From the NCBI GenBank assembly GCA_000934455.1, contig KN886507.1:20410-84409 (forward strand): 64,000 nucleotides of DNA, in the 5' to 3' direction. The position numbers were made by a program, and so were the translations under genes. The DNA comes from Apostichopus parvimensis (lineage: Eukaryota > Echinodermata > Holothuroidea > Aspidochirotida > Stichopodidae). Every line of letters begins with the position of its first letter. The stretch's first letter is position 1. Below are positions 27,183 to 38,771 of the stretch, piece after piece. The notes under the pieces were generated by a model. The model was given only the letters and a program-made list of their open reading frames with translations, had not been told where the DNA came from and did no database searches.

Positions 27183-29699
27183 AAGAATTTTGATGAGCGC
27201 AACACTCTATGTCATAGTTTACACATATTTGTAATGAGTTCCCCAGATTTATCAAAACTTCAAATGCGTTTAATATCTTGGAAACGAAAAAGAGGTTTTC
27301 GAAACATTTCAACAGATTTTGAGTTTGAATAATCACACATAACAAATACACTATATGGGACAAATTGGCCAGGTGTCTGTAGTACTAAGTAAATAACATG
27401 CAGTACATACTTACTCCTATTGTATGATGTAACTTGTGGATCTTGTTGCACATACAACCTAACCGCCTTCCCTACAGTACGTAGAGTACAGGGTAATGGT
27501 GTTAAGTATTGATCAGTATTCACTTCACTCGAGTCTCTCAACTGAAGACAGTAGATCTCTGTTTCAATTCAACATATACCACAGCACAATAATCCATCAT
27601 AACTGAATTCATTTCCTTTACTTCAGAAACTTCATTAAAAAGAATGCTAAAGAAAACCCAGCAAGATTCCAACAGATGGAATATTACTCTGAAAATATAG
27701 GACTGTATGCTTTCCGAATTGTAGATTTGCATGGAAGGGGAAGTGGGTGTCGACCCTGAAGTGGGTCAGTGGGCAATGCTAAATGTTAACAATTTCTGTA
27801 AGCTGCGGTAGATTAGAGCATAAATACGCTGTATGGAGAAAGGTTCAAGTACTGTTCCCACGTTAAAAGCAAGACTCGTTTTAAAGCAGCTTTCTGCATT
27901 TCATCATCCGTTCTACTCAAAGGTTACTCAAAATATGATTGCAATGGGGCAAAACAAAAGATACCTACTCACATTTTTCACCAAAAGATGGTTACATGAC
28001 TCGGTTGCAGTAGTTAACAAAGATGAATGGATTGTCTGCATGTTTGTCGTCTGGACATCTGAACATGTCAGTATTAATTAATTCATTGTTTAAAGCAACC
28101 TGGAAACTTTACCAAAAGTTTTTTGATTGTACTCAAATGGACTAGTCTGTAACTAACAGCCTTGAAGTTATGATGGGATTTTAGTATCAAGTAGCGAAGA
28201 AAAATGTCTCTAAACATTAAACTCCCCCCCCCAAAAAAACCTGCTTTGATCAACACTGCTGAAGGATGCTACAGTATGATATAGAATTGTAATATCCTTG
28301 GAAAAGTCTGGAAAAAAAACCCCAAAACAATTGATAATGTGAACTGCTAAAGCTGCTTTTAAGTTCAAAAGACATAGTTAATATTATGATCTCAAATGTT
28401 ATAATTGTACTTTTCTTTTAAAAATATTGGGCTATACAAACTGTAGTTTTTGTATCTCTGTAGAGAGTTACAGTACTGCCAAGGTTGTTTCAAGCTTGAT
28501 ACCCCAGCTGGGCAAACTCAAATGACTCCGCAGAATTGATAAAGTTTTGTTGGTATTACTGTAAATGACTGTAATTAATGCAAGATTCTCTTAGACAGTA
28601 ATTAGCTAAGATCTGCAGTATGGTTTTAAATACTGTATCCTGGAGGGCTGAGACAATTATCTTTATGGTGTTAATTAGCTATAAATCCATGAATGAAATT
28701 AATATAAATTTGGTGGTCTTAACTATTAACAAAAATTACAGAACTTTGTACTGGACTATTTTACATCCCTTACTGTTTAATATGAACTCCAGGATTTCGG
28801 AAGATAACCAATCAGGAGAGGTTATTAAAAGGAAAATGGCTGAATGCGATACTTAGCCTTGTGTTACATAGTCTAGTACACCCCTAGTTTATAGTAAGCT
28901 CACTAAATTATGTAAATTTAACACAAAATAAATTTAAAACAAGAATGCATTTTTGTTGAGCTGTTGTTTTTATAAATAATTGAAGTAAATTCCTTGTAAT
29001 ATATTGGTCATTGTTATTTTGGTACGTTATTTCGGACAAACCGATATTTGCTAATTTAGGACAACCAAAGGGTAAGGGCCAAGTTGTATAAGGGAACCAA
29101 AAGACCAATTAAAAAAAAAAAAACCTTCAAAATTTGTCCTGGAACTGTTGTCTTGAGACATACTGTACTTTAAAGCAAACGAAAAAGACCTTGACAATCA
29201 AAAATATTTATCACAAGAAGATGGCCTGAACTCAGCTCCATATGTTGTAAACTTGTACAGTAAATATTGTATACAGTGCAGTACTGTAGGTTAAAGCTTT
29301 GCAGGAAGAATCTACTACTACTACTACTGTACGTAGTCGTACTAATACTACTAAGTACTACTACTATGTACTACTACTATTGCTGTATGTACTGTACAGC
29401 AAGTCATGGCCATGGATATCAATCTGAGCTCAACTTTATTTGTTGACAAATATATTCAAGATAGACATGTTTGCTTTTTCATAGACAGGTCAGGTCTTAA
29501 ATTTGTATATTTTTCTTTTTGCACAAATTTTAGTTGTAACTGTAGTACTGCAACTTCAACAACATATAGATACAGTACTTTATAAAGTGTATACTGTAGG
29601 CTGGGTATATGCACTATTCATAGTACTTATAAAGTCAAGATATTGCAGACTGTACTGTACTTATAGACTTGCAAGCTATTTATGAGGCTAAAGTAACAT
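27183..29699. other. Intergenic; degenerate ACT/TAC repeats at 29310-29400
   Basis: No gene supported. A degenerate ACT-trinucleotide region lies at about 29310-29370, interspersed with TACTGTA words. Short frames lack domains. Confidence 0.4.
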
Positions 29700-30044
29700 C
29701 AGGGGTTTGCACAGTCAGGCCGCTGTGTGCGGCAGTTTTGAATGCGGAACAGGACAAATAGTAAATTTTAAACATTTCCGCCCCACACTATTTTTGACGA
29801 TTAATTTAACATCTTTTACTGAACATTACCAAAATACGGGTGAATGCTTGGCACAGAATTTAGCTCCAGAATAGGGAAAAAAGAGTTTGCACAACAAATG
29901 CCTTCTAAAGCATACTTCAGTTGCAAATGATTTTCCAAAGGGGAGGGATATACCCCCACCCACCCCTTAGACCCCTCCCCTGGACGTGGATCACACTACC
30001 GCACAAATCCACCCCACACTCAAATATAATTGAGCACATCCCTG
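29700..30044 (-). mobile_element. Inverted-repeat MITE family 'CAGGGATGTGCTC', copy 1, minus orientation
   Basis: Ends at 30044 with GAGCACATCCCTG; the other end, CAGGGGTTTGCAC, is a mutated version. Its right part (CACTACCGCACAA, GGACGTGGATCACACTACCG) is the reverse complement of the second copy at 46481-46792. CAGGG ends are hAT-like, but no clean 8-bp duplication is visible. Confidence 0.6.
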
Positions 30045-30049
30045 TGACT

Positions 30050-30833
30050 TGTGTGATTACAGTATGTATTGTAATTTAGTATTGAACATATGCACAGTAG
30101 TTAATATGATTACAGGTGGTCAGTATTAAGAGGTCCTTTCAAAAGGTGCTCCGGCATTGAAGTCGATACGGCTTAAACGTGGCCAGGACGTTCTTTCGAC
30201 ACCTCCCGACGGTATCCTGATGCGAATGTACCCTTTGGCAATCATTACAATAAATGTCTTCACCAAAGAATACAACATGACTTGTACAGTGAAGACTGTG
30301 TACATAGTCAATTCAAAGAGATTTTATCCATCTTTTCTCCCTAGATAGATATTACTAAATGTGAAAGTTCCAGTCTGACAGTTTCACACAATTGTCAGGT
30401 AATCCGGACTTTGCTGGCTTAAAGGTTTTTATACTATTCAGATCGGGATTATAAATTAGTAGCTCTTTTCATGTCAGCAAGAAAAGAGGATCGGAAAAAT
30501 GTGGAATAATCGGACCATACAGAGAGAGAGAACTTTTATTGCATCGTGGATGCAACCTTTGTTCTGATGAAGGTTTTCTCGGTAGTCTAGTGTACTGCAG
30601 GTGCTCAAAGTATTTAGTACATTGTGCTTGTGATGGTTTACATCTCGTCCAAGTGCATTTGACACGGGGTGACCTCCGTCAGCTCAAAGACTTTGACTTT
30701 ATGTCATGTATCTCCATTGCAGACCAAATGATGTTTTGCAATGTATCAGTCGGAACCTCTCAATTTTATTTCACATGTCCCCTCCTAACCGCAGCACTAT
30801 CTTCTTTGTACATATGTGTGTTAACCACTGAGC
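30050..30833. other. Intergenic, nothing firmly recognised
   Basis: Two short frames overlap on opposite strands around 30157-30311 in a GC-richer patch (30150-30240), but there is no recognisable domain or splice pair. Confidence 0.4.
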
Positions 30834-30835
30834 TA

Positions 30836-33095
30836 CAGTACCGCTCACGTATAACTGGACATGTGTACGCGCACAGAATCGTATAAAAACGTATAAACAA
30901 GTACACTCGCGTATAAACTCGTTGACAAACAAATTGCCGCGTAGATGCCGCGTAGACACCCCGTATAATCCCTCTATGAGTTTATACGCAGGAAATGCTA
31001 TTGTGCTCAATGAATAGGGATTAAAGTCGCCAAAAGAATTAGTGAGATGTTTGAAACAGCCGTTCCTTACATCGTAGTTTAAGTTGTGATATTCACCTAG
31101 CAGTAAAAGGGACGCAGGTAAAGTGTTTGCCGGCATAGAGCTTAACTGGTTTTCGTTAATTGGGTTTCTATTCAGTGTTTCTTTTCCCGACTTTTTTTTT
31201 CAGTTGTAGAGGTTTTGTTCCACGGAGGATAAATTTACTTTGAATAGTTGGCAACATTTTGAAGAAATAATAAAGTATTACTAAGCGTTTCTTGTGTCAA
31301 TTTTCTATATAATTTACCGTTGGTTCCAACAGAATGAAAAAAAAAATTCCACCCAACAACTTTGAAGCAGGTCCGGTTAAAAACAAAACATGTTTCTCGT
31401 CCGCGCAAGGGGCCTCCTTTTTCCTGATTCCCGAGTCTCTATTTGGATTACAAGAAATCTAAACTATCCTTAAAAATTATTTTGTAAGGTTGCCACATCT
31501 TCCAAACTAGTATCAGCACATGAAAAGAAGAAAAATGGCCGCCCGTTTTTTTTCAGATCTCAGTACGAGAAACATGTATTTTATTTGGATAGAACATCTC
31601 GTTAATGTGGTTAAGTTAATATTTTTCTACCCTAGCTGTATGTCGTTTTTATAAAACCTTCATGAAAACCAACTTTTTGGAAAATGGATTTTGAAGCTCA
31701 GTCAACAATTTAAGAAATGCTTACCGTTAAATACTTGCGTCAAACAATACATTTCGTCTTTATTCCAATAATGATCCACAGAGGATAAAAATATAAGTAG
31801 AGCTTACTAAAAGAGAAATAGAAACTGCATGTACATCACTGTACATCGTCATTTTAAGTATCCAAATACTATACAAAGAGATTGAGTTCACCGAAACACC
31901 CCTTTTCCTTACCACCTGAAGAAAACCGTCTTTTATAAATTGTACTACCTTACAGTACTTTACATTCGATACAAAAGTTACTTCTTCGACTTCTTCCCAA
32001 AATATGTGTTGCGCAATATGTCGCAATCTTTTTCAGTTTTAACCGCGCAGTACATGTGTACCATTAATAATTTGCATATTACACCAAAATTTACACTCGG
32101 CATCCAGATGGCGGGAAAATGTANNNNNNNNNNNNNNNNNNNNNNNNNNNNNNNNNNNNNNNNNNNNNNNNNNNNNNNNNNNNNNNNNNNNNNNNNNNNN
32201 NNNNNNNNNNNNNNNNNNNNNNNNNNNNNNNNNNNNNNNNNNNNNNNNNNNNNNNNNNNNNNNNNNNNNNNNNNNNNNNNNNNNNNNNNNNNNNNNNNNN
32301 NNNNNNNNNNNNNNNNNNNNNNNNNNNNNNNNNNNNNNNNNNNNNNNNNNNNNNNNNNNNNNNNNNNNNNNNNNNNNNNNNNNNNNNNNNNNNNNNNNNN
32401 NNNNNNNNNNNNNNNNNNNNNNNNNNNNNNNNNNNNNNNNNNNNNNNNNNNNNNNNNNNNNNNNNNNNNNNNNNNNNNNNNNNNNNNNNNNNNNNNNNNN
32501 NNNNNNNNNNNNNNNNNNNNNNNNNNNNNNNNNNNNNNNNNNNNNNNNNNNNNNNNNNNNNNNNNNNNNNNNNNNNNNNNNNNNNNNNNNNNNNNNNNNN
32601 NNNNNNNNNNNNNNNNNNNNNNNNNNNNNNNNNNNNNNNNNNNNNNNNNNNNNNNNNNNNNNNNNNNNNNNNNNNNNNNNNNNNNNNNNNNNNNNNNNNN
32701 NNNNNNNNNNNNNNNNNNNNNNNNNNNNNNNNNNNNNNNNNNNNNNNNNNNNNNNNNNNNNNNNNNNNNNNNNNNNNNNNNNNNNNNNTGGGCTTGGTGC
32801 GATACTGAGTTTACCGACTCTTTTCTTCATCACAGTTTATTCTAACCCATAGAAGCTCTGCTATGTAAAGCGGCTGCCAAAACCCTACGTTTACAGATTA
32901 TACGAGATTGTACGTCTTTACGCGCGTATAATCCCTATTCAGGGGCACTAGAGCGAAGCCCTAAGCCGCGTAGACACGACGAAGACGCCGCGTAGAAAGT
33001 CGCATACAGAAACGTATAACAAAGTATAATCTCGTATAATCGCGTAGATAAACGTAGAGTTTACGTCTACGTGTAGTTATACGTGAGCGGTACTG
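30836..33095. mobile_element. Tc1/mariner-type element with TA target duplication and CG-rich repeat ends
   Basis: Flanked by TA (30834-30835 and 33096-33097). Ends are a 21-bp perfect inverted repeat beginning CAGTACCGCTCACG. CAGT ends with TA duplications are typical of Tc1-like elements. Further in, both arms become degenerate but share arrays of CGTATAA and CGCGTAGA words and a common AATCCCTATTCA block, giving loose inverted arms of about 170-190 bp. A minus-strand frame at 30771-31136 overlaps the left arm; it has no catalytic motif I can recognise. The middle is an assembly gap, so a transposase may be hidden there. Confidence 0.7.
32124..32788. other. Assembly gap (665 N) inside the TA-flanked element
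   Basis: Run of N. Frames crossing it are artefacts. Confidence 0.99.
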
Positions 33096-33097
33096 TA

Positions 33098-34384
33098 ACA
33101 CTCCTTGTGTTAATAATCATTCCATACATACAGTATCTATTTGTTGGTATTAGACCATGCATCGTACCTTATTCACTAGTCTTTGCACGGGGTATCCGGG
33201 TCCCCGCCTGATGCGATACTACCCGGTTCCTAATGTATTACCCGAATTCTACGCAAAGTGTTTTTGTGCAAACCGATGGTTCTAAAGGCAAGATTTTTTC
33301 CATTGCCTTAGTGTGGTGTTAGGCTACCATGTGGAAGAATTTGAAATAGTTCTCACAATTATTATTTACTCATTCAATTATTTCTTAGAAGGAAAGACTG
33401 ACAAGTTTACGAGATGTTAGTAATGGATTATAGACGGGATAACTAAAAAATAATAATCGCAAATAGATTTACTAAACGTTTATTCCAAATGCGATCAAAT
33501 TGCGTGAAGCGCGCAATCTCGCGGCAAATGTGAACCCTGGGCCTGCATGATAGACAGAAGTAGTAAAAACTGTTTAAGAGCTAAATTTAATATTTATATG
33601 GTCTGATCCAATAGACGTGGAGAGCAAACATGAGCAGCTTCGGCAATGGGATGTTAGTAGTGGTGTTAATTAGATGAAGTTATTAACAAGTTAATGAAAG
33701 AAACAAAAGCAAATAGAAATTATTGAGGAAGGTTTTATACCTTATCTTACACCTACCTATTTGAACATGAAAACATTGTCAGTGGAGAATATCATTCATT
33801 TATTATACCATCAAATATGTAGTTTCTTGACAATTTTTTTCCGGGTACCCGGATATCGACGGGTAACGGCTCTCAGGTACCCCGTTCCTGATTTTTGTGT
33901 AAACACTATTATTCACATTCTTTATTTACGGTGGCTTAGCATACTCTCAGACGTCGACCAGAGAACCACTCGAGTTCCCCTCCTCCAGATATGTGCGAGA
34001 AAAATATGACAACCTCCGTTTCTACTTTTTAAGTTTGCTTGTGACTTTTGGATGGTCGTTTCCCATTTTACAAACTGTGAAGTTCTATTTTTAAATTAAC
34101 CAGAAACGCACAATGCCAGCGTATATATCCGTCGGAACCATTTCAGTTTTATATTTTCCCTTTGATTTCCAGTCCCATTATATACTAATTAATTGACATT
34201 TGATTCCCTAAATTTCAATGAAAAACTCAATTACATATCTCAAGTAGTGTGGTCTGATGACCTAGATGCATCAATCTCCAAATGATGATGATGAATAATT
34301 TCTTTATATTTCGATTGTTCCCAAATAGGTCGCTGACATTTTTAAATTCTTAAACGAAAACCCTCGCAGGCTTCTGCAATTTAG
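33098..34384. other. Intergenic; scattered ACCCG/CGGGT motifs
   Basis: Two patches (33180-33265 and 33838-33900) are rich in GGTACCCGG-like words and may be remnants of one repeat. No gene supported. Confidence 0.35.
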
Positions 34385-34504
34385 CTGCAACAAATTGATA
34401 CAAGTCGACATCCCTGCAGCGGCGAGTCGCGATAGTCCGATTAATATCGGAGCACCAGATGTGCATGGTCTGACGAGAGCCGGACTGAAGTGGCAAGGAG
34501 CTCA
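34385..34504 (+). other. Candidate non-coding exon with strong splice donor
   Basis: A CpG-bearing, GC-richer patch ends at CTCAC|GTAAGT (donor at 34505-34510). It lies 11 kb upstream of gene B's first coding exon and could supply its 5'UTR. No acceptor or promoter element is convincing, so this rests on composition and one splice signal. Confidence 0.25.
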
Positions 34505-34671
34505 CGTAAGTAAATTAACCAGCCTCTCATGATGTGTGATCTTCGTTACAGATAAAGACAAATTGATCATCATTGTCCGACGTAGCTCTACTCTGGATCA
34601 TTAGAAAGAAAACTCTTTCTTTTCTGTCGCAATTCATGGATTGCTCTTTATAAGGTAGTAATGTGTGAATT

Positions 34672-34722
34672 TGTGTGTGTGTCTGACATGTCTCTCTGTC
34701 TGTCTGTCTGTGTGTCTGTGTT
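34672..34722 (+). repeat. Microsatellite (TG)n/(TCTG)n
   Basis: Interrupted dinucleotide and tetranucleotide run on the + strand. Confidence 0.8.
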
Positions 34723-35325
34723 TCATTTTATAACTCATCGGCATGCTGGCAAGTTTGTGGATATTCCCGGAAAAGGAATAGGAATCCCAGTACGTACAGC
34801 GAGGACATAGTATGTGGCTACTGTACATAGTTTGGTGCTGAGCAATCGAGAAACATTATTTCCCATTATCTTTGTGAGGGACAGAAGATTCTTATGTGAC
34901 GCGATTAAATAAACACTATCCTTTTGCGCACTTTCTGTGGACATCAATTGAGCTGTTGAATTGTACTTACTTACATCAATGTTAGTTATAGCGTGTTCTA
35001 CAGGTATTTAAAATAACGCAGGTTAGTTAAATATATCAAATGAAATATTTTTTATTTTTATTTTTTACTTATTTTTCTTTCTTTAACCTCCATTAATTGC
35101 AACGATACTGTAAATTTTTGATAATTTTATAGGCACCGAGACGTACCATCTCAGACAAGAATTTTGTCAAATTGTACATCACAATAGACTTGTAGTCCAT
35201 ACAGAGAAAGCTTTCTGTAGCTCTGTTAACATTACTTTATTCTCGTCCTGTCTAGATTCTCTAACATGGTTGCGCAAATTTGTCAATGCACTTTTGTAAA
35301 CTTCAACTTCAAAATCATAAGCATA

Positions 35326-35787
35326 GGCATAGCCTAATTTGATTTGGGGGGGCTGTAACGACTTGCCAGAAAAATATAACAAAAATTTTTCGCGCGCTCC
35401 GCACGCATTCAGCATGTTAATGTGCATATCATAAAGGCATTCATCGGTTATTACATCACATGCCAATAACATACAATCATTTTCTGTGTTATTACCCTTC
35501 CATATTGGTTATAATTATATGGGGAAGTCGTTACAACTATAATGATAGTAATAATATAAGTTTAACCATTGAAAAACACATTGCAAACTATTCTTCTTTC
35601 AGTAGTTGCCCGAAAAATTCTCAGCATATTGCCAGAATTTTCACCAATAAATTTAAAAAACACATTGCAAATTATTCCCCTCTCAGTAGGTGCACGAACA
35701 GATCTCAGCATATTGCCCGAATTTTCACGAAAAATTGTGGTTCTGGGGGCTGCAGACCCCCCAGCCCCCCCGCCTCCTACGCCTATG
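35326..35787. repeat. Unclassified repeat with CATAGGC ends and internal 70-bp duplication
   Basis: Starts CATAGGCATAG, then a GGGGGG run and CTG; ends CAGCCCCCCCGCCTCCTACG then CCTATG, a loose inverted pair. Inside are an inverted GTAACGACTT/AAGTCGTTAC pair (about 35354 and 35526) and two direct copies of a unit containing AACACATTGCAAA, TCTCAGTAG, CTCAGCATATTGCC and GAATTTTCAC (35574-35645, 35657-35731). Not coding. Confidence 0.5.
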
Positions 35788-36292
35788 TTCATAACTGATA
35801 TATTTTATCTGAAGACTGGGTTTGTCAAAACTTCTTGACCATGGAGTAGGACTATACCAGTGTCCACTTTGAGGTTCAGTTTATCTTCTGTTTTAACAAA
35901 AAGAAAAAGAACAAGACAGAAAAAAGGTAACATGTGACATATCTTGACAAAGGCATGGAAGGATGAGACTAAATACATTACTGTATGCTCAGAGCTGCAG
36001 ATCCCTTTGAAAAATAGAGCTTCTGTTTATCCCTAATTGGATTCAAATCTTTAAAACATGTTTTTTTTTTATGTTTGTATAATTTTCACCTTTCTTCTTT
36101 CTATCTTTCTTTCTAATGTTTCATCAATTTGTATATGTACAGTACACACATCATAATTTTTTTTATTGAAAGCTTGTAAGTTAGGGATATATTGTATCGA
36201 TAATCGACATTAAGTCAACAAAGGCAAGTCTTAACAGAGTGATGATTCATTTGAGTAATTACACACACACACACACTGTAGGTGTGTTTTAC

Positions 36293-36450
36293 ATTCAGAC
36301 CGAGGACCCCATTGTTTTTTCCATTGTTTAAATCCACGTACCCTAACCTTAACAATACCCCATAACAATAGAATTCTTTCGGACGTGGTGATTCTTTAGA
36401 AATCACATCCGACGACCTGGAATTCTTTTGTTCAAGTCCTCGGTCAGAAT
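36293..36450. mobile_element. Fold-back MITE, 158 bp, in a CA-rich microsatellite
   Basis: Ends ATTCAGACCGAGGAC and GTCCTCGGTCAGAAT are inverted with one mismatch. Nested within is another palindrome, TCGGACGTG...CACATCCGA around GATTCTTTAGAAATC. Both flanks are (CA)n runs (36261-36276 and 36462-36478), so it probably landed in or spawned a microsatellite. Confidence 0.6.
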
Positions 36451-36489
36451 ACAAAACAAGTACACACGCACACACATACAACTGAGTGA

Positions 36490-38402
36490 CACATGTACCT
36501 ACGGTATGTGTGCCTACGGTACCGTACAGGTATCATGAATGCCTCAATGGTTCGGTACAGTATTTAGTGTCCAGCAGTATCGAAAAGTTCCCAAATTCAA
36601 CCGAGAGCATTGACATTTTAAGTATACAAAGTATGAAATCAGTGAGATGTTGGTTTAAGTGCAGTAGTTCCTATGTCAGCAATGCCTACTGGAAGTGCTC
36701 CCAATGTATACAGACTGTGTGTGCCACAAAGTATTTAAAATGTGTAGAAATTTGGTATGAGTTGATGTCCCAAGAAATAAATTCTTGTCATTCATTTGAC
36801 ATTAATATCACTTGCAGTTGAGGAGGCATTTAAGGAGGCATTTTGAGGAGAATAACCTTTTAGTACAATTAATGAATCGAAAATGATATTGATGAAAGAT
36901 GACTCATCAAATATATATATACAGTCAATGTAGTTTTGGGGCAGTGTGATGTCAGTACCCATGATATCTAACTAAATATGTTACAATGTGTACTAGTTAC
37001 TTCCCTTCACCATTCAGCGGACAATTAAAGGAAATAGGAAACCAATTAGTAGTTTTGATGTAATTGAGTCAGTGTGATTACTTTCATATTGCCTACAGGC
37101 CTAATTAAGAAAACCCAAATTGTAATCGCCAGTTTTAATTTGAATGCGTTTCACATTGACTTTCGAAACTGCACTTGGACACCGTAACGTGCGTGATGAT
37201 ATCATCTAAGACTTGAAGAGGATTGTAGAGGTTGCAAGAGAGAGTATGGTCTATGACTCATCAGTATCATTTAAAATTATGCTGAATCCTGAATGTTGAT
37301 TTGAGGTATGTATGTATTTTAGATCCTCCTGCAAGCAGGAACTTGCGAAGAAGCCATCATTGGCTTATCAAAGCCGCAAGCTGACCGAAGTCAGTCTCTT
37401 AGATTTATAGTTTAACGTCCATGATTATGAATTGTCAATTGTCAACAACTCTATAACTGGACGACATACAAATGTTAATCTTGGAGTGACTCGAACTCCG
37501 AAATACGATAATCTCACTCAAGAGTGAAGCACTCCTTCTCTTTGCAAACAGTATGTGAGTTGTGAAAATTGGTATAAATTGTGATATTTTGTGACTGAAG
37601 TCCCATAGAGTATCAGTGAGGCATCCTCTTGAGAAGAGGCACGGAGCTGAACTCTTCATAAATTCATCTTTATATTTTGCAAAAGGTTCCAAATCTGCAG
37701 GCATAAGAGTTAAGATATTTCAGTTTCTCAATAACAAGTGTTTTTTTTTGTGTGTGTGTATGTGTGTGTGTGTGTGTGTGTGAGTTTGTTGGGGGACACC
37801 TTGTGGCCCACATGAGGGGGTTACTCTTTTGTGTTTGATTTTGTTGGGGGACACTTTGTACCCATAGGAGGGAGTCACCCTGTGCCCATGTCTGTAATCT
37901 TACAACGGGAGCAGTACTGTATGTATAGTACTGTACATACAACTTATACAGCCAAAGCCAGCTCTGCAGTTCATACCATCTACAGTATAGGTTGTGTGGC
38001 CTTGACATTTGACAAGAAAAGTTTGATCAGCAATCAGATAAAGTGGTTGTCTACTGTATGAACACTTAACCCTTTTGATATTTATAGCCCTAGATACATT
38101 TTAATTGCTAACTGAATTGTGTCTGTCTTCAAAACACAACAACATTTGAACCTTTTAAAGGTAAATGTTTGAATTACTGTAGCTAGGATGCTGAGATGAC
38201 TGTGCAAGCATCCTGCAGCTAGGCTGGTTAGGACATACTGTAATCTATCAAGTTATCGAGTTATAATTCAATGAATTAGATTGGTTACTGCATTTGCCAC
38301 CTTCATATATAAATCCTCTCACCTCTGTAGCACCGATAACCTGTGAACAGCACAATAGGTTTGATAATTACATGTACAGTATGCTAGTACTGTATCCAAC
38401 AC
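36490..38402. other. Intergenic; (TG)n at 37749-37783 and a short tandem duplication after it
   Basis: The TG run is followed by two copies of a unit TTTGTTGGGGGACAC...GGAGG/GGGGG...CAC (about 37785-37880). No gene supported. Confidence 0.5.
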
Positions 38403-38771
38403 TTAAAGGGTGTGAAGACTCGCGCAAAAAGAAACATCTAATGCCGGTTATCTGACCTAGTTTCGAATGAGGTGTTACAGAACTGTTAGACACTACCATT
38501 GATCCCAGAAAATACGCACACAGCTTGCTACCTTTCGGTAATTAGACACTTGTGTACAGTCAGTACATACAGCTACGGTCAATACCCACAACACAGTGTG
38601 CAAACGATACAGCGATGGACATCTCAGGTCCAGCTAAAGATAACAAGGTATCACATTGCATTACTGTCTGCATTTTGTAGCGACAAGCAGAAAACTTCAC
38701 TTGCAAGCAACGGAAAATTAACTTTTTCAGAGCGCGACACACGGTTTGGGGCGAGTCTTCAATGCCTTTAA
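38403..38771 (-). mobile_element. TTAA-type MITE, copy 1, minus orientation
   Basis: Flanked by TTAA (38403-38406 and 38768-38771). Ends are AGGGTGTGAAGACTCGCGC and GGGGCGAGTCTTCAATGCCT, imperfect inverted repeats. The interior is the reverse complement of copies at 58051 and 59558 over nearly its full length. TTAA targets are used by Kolobok and piggyBac elements; the end sequence is not the CCC start of piggyBac, so Kolobok-type is more likely. No coding capacity. Confidence 0.8.

Noticed and set aside
33180-33905. An element bounded by GGGTATCCGGGT-like ends
   Set aside because: The words recur but no consistent inverted or direct terminal pair or target duplication could be aligned.
35326-35787. 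A hAT MITE call for the CATAGGC-ended repeat
   Set aside because: Ends match only over about 10 bases and no duplication is visible, so only an unclassified repeat is reported.
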